Below are positions 1 through 5,756 of a DNA stretch of 12,386 nucleotides, piece after piece; position 1 is the stretch's first letter; the number at the start of each line of letters is the position of its first letter. Location: positions 1 to 12,386 of the forward strand of contig CANQCJ010000050.1 in NCBI GenBank assembly GCA_947589205.1. Reading direction: 5' to 3'. The notes beneath the pieces are model-generated. The model worked only from the letters and a program-made list of their open reading frames with translations, was not told where the DNA came from and did no database searches. Made by a program: the position numbers and the translations under genes. This stretch comes from an uncultured Ruminococcus sp. (lineage in GTDB: Bacteria; Bacillota; Clostridia; Oscillospirales; Ruminococcaceae).

Positions 1-1
1 T

Positions 2-1003
2 ATCGGTACGATACTTGTCATATTCGGCTTCAAGGAAAAACGAAAACCGCCGAACATACGCAAAAAAAGATATAAGCCTATGATAACTACAGGCGTTGTT
101 CTGCTGGCTATCCCCGCCGGCACGTTCCTGCTGATAAATTTGACCGCGCTTAAATCGACGATATTAAGCCGTGCTGCGAGAAATGCAAAGTATGATAATA
201 TTGTGGAAAAATGGCAGAAGGCGGGGCAATATATCAATGAGGACGAAGCCGCCGAGGACGCTATAAAGACTTTGCTCGAAAGCGCTGACAGCGGCGACAG
301 GGAGGCTTTTAAGGAAAACTTCACGCAAGACCTTCAGGACGGCGTTTCCTTTAATAACGATGTCGATCGCTTTTTTGAAAGCTATCCGCAGGGTCTGTCG
401 AAATGCGAGCTAAGCGGGGGACTTGTCAGCTCTGACGGCGATTACGATAACGGCAGCAGCATTGAAAACGGCTACACTCATTACACCTGCATGATAGACG
501 GAGAATGGTACGGCATATATCTGTCATTTTGCTATGAAAATACCAAAGCCGAGAAAGATGTCGGCGTTACTAAGCTTCAGATAGAAAATCTTCAGGCTAA
601 CGCCTTAAACGAAGAATACGAGGACAGCGATTTTCTTCTCTGTAACGTCCTTAACGATGAACAGCTAAGCGAAAGCGTCGGCTATGAAGCCTCTGCGCGG
701 CTTATTGCCGATGAGGGCATAATCTTCAAGGATACCGGCTATACGCCCGTCACCGAGGAGGAATTTAAAACGGCGGTCAACAGATATTCGTCTCTTACCG
801 ATTTTTATAACGCTGTCGGCAGACCGCCGGGCGAGAAAAAATACAGCAACGCTACCGGTACGGAAATTTATTACGATATAAAAACCGATGACGGCAGCCC
901 GCTGTATGCGCACCTGTGCGTCGGCGGAGATAAGATATACTACGGATTTTTCTGCGATGAAAGAGAAACACTTTACGACAAGGAGCTTTACAAAGGAGAA
1001 TAA
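2..1003 (+). CDS. Membrane-anchored protein, probable DUF5104-like domain (5' end outside window)
   Basis: The reading frame is open from base 2 to a TAA at 1001-1003, so the gene begins left of the window. The first in-frame ATG (position 80) has no Shine-Dalgarno and lies just before a membrane helix, so I do not take it as the start. The visible N-terminus has the end of one hydrophobic segment (IGTILVIFGF), a strongly basic loop (KEKRKPPNIRKKRYKP), then a second helix (MITTGVVLLAIPAGTFLLIN). This is a two-helix hairpin with a cytoplasmic loop, which leaves the remaining ~285 residues outside the membrane. The stretch ESADSGDREAFKENF, followed by a beta-rich region with SYPQGLS, GYTHYTCMIDG and GIYLSFCYEN, resembles the DUF5104 family of clostridial surface and lipoproteins. 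That assignment is from memory of the family pattern. No enzymatic motif is visible and the function is unknown. The gene is convergent with the kinase gene to its right. Confidence 0.8.
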   Translation: MGTILVIFGFKEKRKPPNIRKKRYKPMITTGVVLLAIPAGTFLLINLTALKSTILSRAARNAKYDNIVEKWQKAGQYINEDEAAEDAIKTLLESADSGDREAFKENFTQDLQDGVSFNNDVDRFFESYPQGLSKCELSGGLVSSDGDYDNGSSIENGYTHYTCMIDGEWYGIYLSFCYENTKAEKDVGVTKLQIENLQANALNEEYEDSDFLLCNVLNDEQLSESVGYEASARLIADEGIIFKDTGYTPVTEEEFKTAVNRYSSLTDFYNAVGRPPGEKKYSNATGTEIYYDIKTDDGSPLYAHLCVGGDKIYYGFFCDERETLYDKELYKGE

Positions 1004-1007
1004 GAAC

Positions 1008-1034
1008 AAAAGCGGGCGTTATATACCCGCTTTT
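1008..1034. terminator. Bidirectional intrinsic terminator
   Basis: AAAAGCGGG (1008-1016) pairs perfectly with CCCGCTTTT (1026-1034) around a 9-nt loop. On the + strand the stem ends in a T run continued by CTTATTTT. On the - strand it ends in CTTTTGTTCTTATT. It lies in the 32-bp gap between two converging genes, one base before the stop codon of the kinase gene, so it can serve both. Confidence 0.85.
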
Positions 1035-1035
1035 C

Positions 1036-3750
1036 TTATTTTAAAATTTCCCGAATTTCATCTGAGACCTCTCTGCAAATACCATCATCACGGTATTTTT
1101 CGTTTATATCGTCTATCTGCCCGACAAGCTCACGGCATTTTTCAACATCTCCCATCTCTAAATACACATCTGTAAGACAATTCAGCAGCTCGGCTTTTTT
1201 GTCGATATACGGCAGGATATCCGAATAGCTTTCGCAGAGCGAGACCGCCGTCTCCAATTCCTCCGCCGCTGCCGAAAGCTCGTTGTGATAGAAAAAGCAA
1301 TTCGCCGTCGGGATATAGATTATATCGCAAAGCTCCAAATCGGAATGGAATACCTTTTCCGCTATATCCTTAGCCGCGGCGGCGTATTTTTTCGTTTTCT
1401 TGAAATCTGTCTTAACGAGAGTATGATACCAAGCCTTTACCATGTAATAATAACATCTGTCGGGGCAGATCCTTTCAGCCGTAAGCCTGTCTGCCTTGTA
1501 AAGCAAGCCCTTTATCTGCCTGTGATACTGCGGCAGAGAGCGTATCAGGATATTCGCCATGGAAAGATAAAGCTGCGGCAGGTATTTGCGCTGCGCCGTT
1601 TTGTCCTCCGACAGTTCCGCTTCTCTTATCGCTTCGCTCATAGCCGCCGCAAGCTTTTCTATAAGCTCCGCTTCGCTGTCGTTATAGGGAACGTAATTCC
1701 CCCCGAGCATAGTGTCGTAAAGCTCCGCGAGTATATCGAGATATATCGCTTTTGCCATGTGCCCGCCGCAATTTTCCGTCTGCTCCTTCGCATAGCGCAG
1801 CAGCAGACGAAGCTGCGCTTCATTCGCCATTCCCGAATATATCGCTGCGGCTCTTTTGTAATTTTCCATGACCGAAGCATCGTCCGTCTGCCAATCCCAA
1901 TCGCGCACGGCTTCGGCTATCACCGGGTGAAGATATACCCGCTCTCCGTCACTGAGCCAGCCCAGCCGCGCAAGGTCGGTTATCGTTTCCTTTGAAATTT
2001 CCGGGTAAAGCTTTTCTATAAGCTTTGTCTCGAGACCGCGCACATCGAGCAGCGCGAAAGCCTTCATCGCAAGCCGCTGAGCTTTGCTCATGCCGGAGGA
2101 ATCGAACAGTATTGAAATTATCGCGCAGAGAGTGTCATAGACCTCCTCGCCGTCCTTGTAATTTCCTATCCTTTCCATGCTGAAATGCGAAAAACCGCAT
2201 TCGCGTATCGCTTCAAGCGCAGCCGATATCTCCATACCGCCCGCAGCCGCCTGACGCGCTATAAGCGTTATAACGAGCGTGTGTCCCTGCACAAGCGAAA
2301 TTATCTCCTCAAAGCAAAGCCTTTCCTCTCTCGACGGCTGACGCTCCAGCTCGTTCGCTATCAGCTTGAAAAGCTCCGCTTTTTCGGCTATCGCGCCGAG
2401 CTGCAAAACGGCAAAGCTGTTTTTCGGCGGCATATTTCTTGTCGCAATTATCGTTTCAAAGCCGCTTTCGATGATCTGACTAAGCTCTTTGGTTATTTTT
2501 CCGTAAAAATTATCCAGCACGAACAGCGTCCGCCTGCCCGCTGCAATGCGCTTTAAGCCTGTAAGCTTTTTGGCAAAATATTCCTGCGCACTCTCTTCCT
2601 CGCTCCGTCTCAGCGTGCTTATCTGCAATTGAAGATCGTCGCAAAGGGTATGCGCGATATCTCCGTCAAATTCAAGATAAATTATCGCGTCATAATCGCT
2701 CCTGCTGCGCCGAATATAGCTTTTTAAAAGCGTGCTCTTTCCGATACCGCCTACTCCCGCGATAAAGACGACTCTGTCCGTTTTAAGCATTTCCCCGAGC
2801 CGACTAAGCTCCGCTTCTCTGCCGACGACAAGCGGCGAAACGGCGGGAAGCGTCGGTATGATATAATCCTTTCGCTCCAGTTCATTCGCTATCTGCCTTA
2901 ACAGCTCGGCGGCTTGATCTATCGTTTCAAAGCGGTTGACTGCGGACGAACGCAGGGTGTTTCTGAAAAGGCGGGTGAAAAGCGCGCGTATCTCGGTGCG
3001 TTCGGTGAATTTTCTGTATTCCGGCTTTGCCTGCTCGAACGGGTATTTTGAAAACCCCCTGTGCTCGGTTTGCATCGAATGCCGCCCGAAAAGTATAAAA
3101 AACGCCATCTCTCCGACAGCGTAAATGTCCGCCGCTTTTCCGAGCCTTTTTGAACCGTATACCGAAAGCTGTTCGGGCGCAGCCCACGAACGTGTATAGG
3201 AAAGCTCTCCGTCTCCGCCGATCCTGCGCACGCTGTCAAAGTCGATAAATTCCACAAGCCGTGTTATCGTGTCGCCGGGAGCGTTTTGCATGACGAAAAT
3301 ATTTTCCGGCTTTATGTCCAGACAAATATACCCCTCGCGGTGGTAATACCCGACGGTTTTCGCCGCCGCCTCGCAGATAAGCATATATTCGGACAGCTTC
3401 AGTCCGCTTATTTTGTCGAGCGTGTCGCCGTTATAGCAAACAACGTCGATATAAACGGTGTCGTTTGCTTCAAAAATACGGCTGACCGGCGGGGTCTGAT
3501 TGTTAAGGACGGATAATTGCCGCAGCTTGTTTTGCAGCTTAGCGGAAGCGATAAAGCGCGCCTTCAGCCGCTCACGGTCGGCGTTGTCGGCATCATCGCG
3601 CGGAGAAAATTCCTTTAAAATACATAAGCCGCTAAGCTCCCCCCGCCTGCATTCGGCAAGGTAAGCCTTTGTACTTGCGCCCTCTCCGAGTAATTTTTTT
3701 ATTGTATACTCTATGTCTCCGGAACGTATAACGCCGCCTGTCTGAGCCAA
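1036..3750 (-). CDS. Ser/Thr protein kinase - STAND (NB-ARC-like) ATPase - TPR-like fusion protein
   Basis: Predicted 904-residue cytoplasmic signalling protein. Residues ~14-290 form a Hanks-type kinase: glycine loop LGEGASTKAY (21-30), ATP-binding Lys46 in ILKEF, catalytic LDIKPEN with Asp145, metal-binding Asp170 in IDFD (DFG variant), AAPEQ (190-194) and the F-helix DIYAVG. The Arg before the catalytic Asp is Leu, so this is a non-RD kinase. Residues ~305-620 form a P-loop STAND module: VVGREAEL, Walker A GVGGIGKST (332-340), Walker B LFVLDN (Asp413), ATRN, GHTLVI (like the NB-ARC GLPL motif), then a winged-helix-like part with LHPV (like MHD). Residues ~630-904 are alpha-helical and TPR-like. 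The order recalls mycobacterial PknK, without its C-terminal DNA-binding domain. I chose TTG at 3750 because GGGAGG lies 9 nt upstream. The longer frame from TTG 3810 starts upstream of a probable -10 element and has no ribosome site. It lies 72 bp after the HTH-like gene, probably as one unit. Domain calls are strong; ligand and substrates are unknown. Confidence 0.9.
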   Translation of the reverse strand: MAQTGGVIRSGDIEYTIKKLLGEGASTKAYLAECRRGELSGLCILKEFSPRDDADNADRERLKARFIASAKLQNKLRQLSVLNNQTPPVSRIFEANDTVYIDVVCYNGDTLDKISGLKLSEYMLICEAAAKTVGYYHREGYICLDIKPENIFVMQNAPGDTITRLVEFIDFDSVRRIGGDGELSYTRSWAAPEQLSVYGSKRLGKAADIYAVGEMAFFILFGRHSMQTEHRGFSKYPFEQAKPEYRKFTERTEIRALFTRLFRNTLRSSAVNRFETIDQAAELLRQIANELERKDYIIPTLPAVSPLVVGREAELSRLGEMLKTDRVVFIAGVGGIGKSTLLKSYIRRSRSDYDAIIYLEFDGDIAHTLCDDLQLQISTLRRSEEESAQEYFAKKLTGLKRIAAGRRTLFVLDNFYGKITKELSQIIESGFETIIATRNMPPKNSFAVLQLGAIAEKAELFKLIANELERQPSREERLCFEEIISLVQGHTLVITLIARQAAAGGMEISAALEAIRECGFSHFSMERIGNYKDGEEVYDTLCAIISILFDSSGMSKAQRLAMKAFALLDVRGLETKLIEKLYPEISKETITDLARLGWLSDGERVYLHPVIAEAVRDWDWQTDDASVMENYKRAAAIYSGMANEAQLRLLLRYAKEQTENCGGHMAKAIYLDILAELYDTMLGGNYVPYNDSEAELIEKLAAAMSEAIREAELSEDKTAQRKYLPQLYLSMANILIRSLPQYHRQIKGLLYKADRLTAERICPDRCYYYMVKAWYHTLVKTDFKKTKKYAAAAKDIAEKVFHSDLELCDIIYIPTANCFFYHNELSAAAEELETAVSLCESYSDILPYIDKKAELLNCLTDVYLEMGDVEKCRELVGQIDDINEKYRDDGICREVSDEIREILK

Positions 3751-3789
3751 TTTTCCAAGCCTCCCTTCTATAAATTTTTTCACAAAAAT

Positions 3790-3795
3790 ATTATA
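3790..3795 (-). promoter_or_regulatory. Candidate -10 element for the kinase-STAND gene
   Basis: A perfect TATAAT (- strand) lies 40 bp upstream of the proposed TTG start and inside the gap after the HTH-like gene. No good -35 hexamer is found at 16-18 bp, and it is not a TGn-extended -10. It may be a weak internal promoter or one needing an activator. The surrounding DNA is very AT-rich, so chance occurrence is possible. Confidence 0.4.
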
Positions 3796-3822
3796 CAATA
3801 TTTTTCTCAAAGAAAATAAAAA

Positions 3823-4920
3823 TCAATTCCTCTCGTTGAGCAAATGTAAGGAGAGTATCGGGTCGTAGGAATTAGCGCAGAAAAATAACAGGCAGTCGAA
3901 CGGGTCTTTAATATATATCGGCGCAAATCCGCAGCCGTCGAGAGCTAAGTCTATCTCCTCATAAAGATCCATCAGATTTCCGCCTATTATGTTAGGATCG
4001 GTGTTTTGCGCTTCGCTGTAGAAATTATAGAATTTTAACAGCATCAGCGTTTTTCTCAGCAGCTCATAGGACACGCTTTCGCCGTTTATTATCCTGCCCA
4101 GCGTCACATCGTTCGGCAGCGATTCGGTGAATCCTTTCGGCAGGCGGCTTTTCTCGCTTTTTTTGTCGATAAGCTGATACCTGTACCCCAGCAGCTCGCT
4201 TATCGTCAGACTGTTCAGCCTTTTGCCGGAGCCGCCTGCGTCCAGACCCTCTTTAAGCTGCGTTATTTCGGAATTTATAAGCTCTCTCGCCCGCTGAAAC
4301 TGCTGCTTGCTGCCATAGCAGTGAGATGAAAGGTATTCCAAAAATTTTTCGTCGTCGTTAATTTCAAAAATAAACGAAGCTATCCGAGAGGTGGAGGTAT
4401 GAGCGTTTTCGTCAGAAACAAAGCCGACGGAGCTTTCAAGAAGCTTTTTTGCAGTCTCATACGGCTTTTTGTGAAAAAGCGTATACATAAATACCGCGTC
4501 GGTTTTGCTTTTCGGGTTGAACGGCTGAGTTAAAAAATGCTTTCGGAAAAATTCCGCGGTCTGTTCAAAGTCCATTTCCAGCGCACAGCAAAGCTCGTAA
4601 TTGTTCTGTCTGTTGGTATTCCCCGGCGTCGTACCCCTTATCCATTCCAGCACCGTCCGCGGACAGGGCTTTCCGAGTATGCTTTTGTAACGCTCTCTTA
4701 TCCGCGCAAGCATTATATCTGTGTCCGAGACCGTGCATTCTACGCCGAGATCGTTAAGTCTGTCGGCTGCGCCCTGCGCGAACGCGGGTCGGTTTTCAAG
4801 GCGTATCGCCTGCTCGATACCCGCTTTCAGGTCGTCGATAGTCTCCGGGTATATCGGTTCTGAAAAGCATATTCTGTCATAAATATTTTCGGTATTATCA
4901 TCGCTGTCGCTCCGATACAT
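3823..4920 (-). CDS. HTH-like regulatory protein paired with the kinase-STAND gene
   Basis: A 365-residue soluble protein with no signal peptide or membrane segment. Residues ~85-130 (RTVLEWIRGTTPG, then NNYELCCALEMDFEQTAEFF) look like a helix-turn-helix of the Xre/Cro type followed by a helical extension. Residues ~260-300 (LPNDVTLGRIINGESVSYE, then LRKTLMLLKFYNFY) repeat a similar logic. The C-terminus (DLYEEIDLALDGCGFAPIYIKDPFD) matches a tail I associate with uncharacterised clostridial HTH proteins. These are pattern resemblances, not certain domain hits. ATG at 4920 is preceded by GAGGT 10 nt upstream and a consensus promoter, giving a leader of ~25 nt. The gene is first in the unit and the kinase-STAND gene follows after 72 bp with no terminator between them. 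Plausible roles are autoregulator of the unit or partner/substrate of the kinase; neither is shown. Alternative: a purely protein-binding adaptor with degenerate HTH folds. Confidence 0.8.
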   Translation of the reverse strand: MYRSDSDDNTENIYDRICFSEPIYPETIDDLKAGIEQAIRLENRPAFAQGAADRLNDLGVECTVSDTDIMLARIRERYKSILGKPCPRTVLEWIRGTTPGNTNRQNNYELCCALEMDFEQTAEFFRKHFLTQPFNPKSKTDAVFMYTLFHKKPYETAKKLLESSVGFVSDENAHTSTSRIASFIFEINDDEKFLEYLSSHCYGSKQQFQRARELINSEITQLKEGLDAGGSGKRLNSLTISELLGYRYQLIDKKSEKSRLPKGFTESLPNDVTLGRIINGESVSYELLRKTLMLLKFYNFYSEAQNTDPNIIGGNLMDLYEEIDLALDGCGFAPIYIKDPFDCLLFFCANSYDPILSLHLLNERN

Positions 4921-4952
4921 TTTTCTAAAGACCTCGCTTTCTTTTTTCTTTA

Positions 4953-4981
4953 ATTATAGCATTCCTTATCCATCATGTCAA
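4953..4981 (-). promoter_or_regulatory. Consensus sigma-A promoter of the HTH/kinase unit
   Basis: On the - strand, TTGACA (4981-4976), a 17-bp spacer and TATAAT (4958-4953) match the consensus at 12 of 12 positions with ideal spacing. The predicted start is near 4946, about 25 nt before the ATG at 4920. The -35 box lies one base from the T tract of the tRNA terminator. A promoter this strong suggests high basal transcription unless a repressor acts on it. Confidence 0.92.
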
Positions 4982-4982
4982 C

Positions 4983-5013
4983 AAAAAAAGCTCCGGAGGG
5001 ATTCCGAAGCTTT
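4983..5013 (-). terminator. Intrinsic terminator of tRNA-Arg
   Basis: On the - strand AAAGCTTCGG (5013-5004) pairs with CCGGAGCTTT (4996-4987) with one G-T pair and a 7-nt loop, followed by a run of T to 4983. It starts 9 nt after the tRNA discriminator base. Read on the + strand it lacks a T tract, so it acts toward the left. Confidence 0.9.
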
Positions 5014-5022
5014 AAAATAATA

Positions 5023-5096
5023 CGCGCTGCAAGGGACTCGAACCCCTGACCTACTGGTTCGTAGCCAGTCACTCTATCCAGCTGAGCTAGCAGCGC
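5023..5096 (-). tRNA. tRNA-Arg (anticodon ACG)
   Basis: A 74-nt cloverleaf on the - strand. The acceptor arms GCGCTGC and GCAGCGC pair fully, with discriminator G. The D arm is GCTC/GAGT. The anticodon stem ACTGG/CCAGT encloses loop CTACGAA, giving anticodon ACG (read as ICG after A34 deamination, decoding CGU/CGC/CGA). The T arm AGGGG/CCCTT encloses loop TTCGAGT. CCA is not encoded; the discriminator is followed by TATTAT. The gene is monocistronic, with its own promoter and terminator. Confidence 0.97.
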
Positions 5097-5113
5097 AGGT
5101 ATTCAACTTAATT

Positions 5114-5142
5114 ATTATACCACCAAAAGTAAAAAAAGTCAA
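5114..5142 (-). promoter_or_regulatory. Promoter of tRNA-Arg
   Basis: On the - strand, TTGACT (5142-5137), 17 bp, then TATAAT (5119-5114) preceded by TGG, i.e. an extended -10. The predicted start near 5107 leaves ~11 nt before the mature 5' end at 5096, as usual for a stable RNA gene needing only RNase P trimming. Confidence 0.9.
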
Positions 5143-5178
5143 TAGCAAGCTTGCTTAATTAATACTTTTTTTACAATC

Positions 5179-5207
5179 GCCGCCCGTGCTTTTTACACAC
5201 GGACGGC
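5179..5207 (-). other. GC-rich stem-loop downstream of the small conserved protein
   Basis: GCCGCCCGTG (5179-5188) and CACGGACGGC (5198-5207) form a 10-bp stem with one G-T pair (on the - strand transcript) and a 9-nt loop. It lies 10 nt past the TAA of the 5218-5499 gene. On the - strand it is followed by GATTGTAAAA, not a T tract, so it is not a standard intrinsic terminator. It may protect the mRNA 3' end or stop transcription inefficiently before the tRNA promoter. Confidence 0.5.
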
Positions 5208-5217
5208 TTTACGTTCG

Positions 5218-5499
5218 TTATACCGACACCTTAAGCCAAGTGCAGGCGATGTCGAGAGCCTCGTAAAGACTCGTTTTTTCCGCCTTTTTAACTATCTGCT
5301 CCTGCGGCGGAAGAGTTATGTCCGTCGCCATTTTTCGTATCCTCACCTTGTTTGCAACGTCTATTCCGCCCTGCTTGTCGGTGCTGAGTATCTCGATCAT
5401 GACGATATAATCATCGTACATATTCCCAAAATAGATCAGATTTCCCTTGCGCACCAGCGGCAAGCCCTTGTAGGTGAAAAATTTTTTCTTGTCACTCAT
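5218..5499 (-). CDS. Small conserved clostridial protein of unknown function
   Basis: A 93-residue soluble protein beginning MSDKKKFFTYKGLPLVRKGN. The start at 5499 is supported by GGGGG 9 nt upstream. The frame stays open to 5634, but that extension has no ribosome site and unlike composition. The pattern FFTYKGLPLVRKGNLIYFGNM, then YIVMIEIL, then LPPQEQIVKKAEKTSLYEALDIACTWL, matches an uncharacterised protein I recall as widespread in Ruminococcaceae and relatives. I know of no assigned function. No signal peptide, membrane helix or catalytic motif is visible. It appears monocistronic, with the tRNA gene downstream and the 20-bp repeat array upstream. Confidence 0.75.
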   Translation of the reverse strand: MSDKKKFFTYKGLPLVRKGNLIYFGNMYDDYIVMIEILSTDKQGGIDVANKVRIRKMATDITLPPQEQIVKKAEKTSLYEALDIACTWLKVSV

Positions 5500-5528
5500 T
5501 ATAATACACCCCCATTGAAATTTTACGT

Positions 5529-5560
5529 CCGCGTTTTGACGCGGCATATATATTTTAGCA
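5529..5560 (-). promoter_or_regulatory. Candidate promoter and overlapping inverted repeat for the small protein
   Basis: On the - strand TGC followed by TAAAAT (5560-5552) gives an extended -10 with no clear -35; the predicted start is near 5545. Just downstream CCGCG (5529-5533) and CGCGG (5540-5544) form a 5-bp inverted repeat with loop TTTTGA. It sits where an operator or a 5'-end hairpin would be expected. Both elements are modest and unproven. Confidence 0.35.
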
Positions 5561-5661
5561 CGTCTGCTTTTAGAAATTTGTCGGAAATTATACTTGTTAA
5601 GATCCATTTTAGATTTCCGTAAGCTCAAAAACACCGAAGCCTTTAGAGGTAAGAGGTTAGA

Positions 5662-5743
5662 GTCTGAACCTTTGGTTCAGACAGTGAACCTTTGGTTCAG
5701 ACAGTGAACCTTTGGTTTGGACAGTGAACCAATAGGTTCGGAC
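5662..5743. repeat. Four tandem 20-bp repeats, each centred on a GAACC/GGTTC-type dyad
   Basis: Units start at 5664, 5684, 5704 and 5724 with an exact 20-bp period; the type unit is GTGAACCTTTGGTTCAGACA. Each is an inverted repeat. Unit 1 has perfect 9-bp arms GTCTGAACC/GGTTCAGAC around TTT (5662-5682). Unit 2 has 6-bp arms. Unit 3 has decayed to AACC/GGTT. Unit 4 has GAACC/GGTTC around AATA. The array fills most of the 257-bp gap between the DUF4340 gene (stop at 5757) and the small protein. The rest of that gap holds a short AGAGGT/AAGAGGT stretch (5645-5659) and the candidate promoter, with no supportable gene. The array could be a row of operators on nearly one face of the helix, a chain of RNA hairpins in the 3' UTR of the exporter operon, or a neutral minisatellite. 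Confidence 0.9.
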
Positions 5744-5756
5744 CGGACCCTTACTC

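Noticed and set aside
1285..1995. 236-codon open frame on the + strand opposite the kinase gene
   Set aside because: It has no ribosome site, is rich in Arg/Tyr/Phe as expected of an antisense reading, and overlaps the well-supported kinase-STAND coding sequence.
1036..5096. HTH/kinase pair as a genomic island integrated at the tRNA-Arg 3' end
   Set aside because: The pair lies on the 3' side of a tRNA, a common integration site, but I see no repeat of the tRNA 3' sequence near 1004-1036 and no integrase. Base composition and codon use look like those of the neighbours.
5144..5155. 12-bp perfect palindrome AGCAAGCTTGCT upstream of the tRNA promoter
   Set aside because: It is too short to form a useful hairpin, sits just upstream of the -35 and is AT-flanked. 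It could be an UP-element region or chance.
5500..5634. N-terminal extension of the small conserved protein
   Set aside because: The extra 45 residues have no ribosome site and contain the candidate promoter and inverted repeat; the start at 5499 has GGGGG at 9 nt.
5662..5743. CRISPR array
   Set aside because: The 20-bp units are directly adjacent with no unique spacers and there are only four; no cas genes are present.
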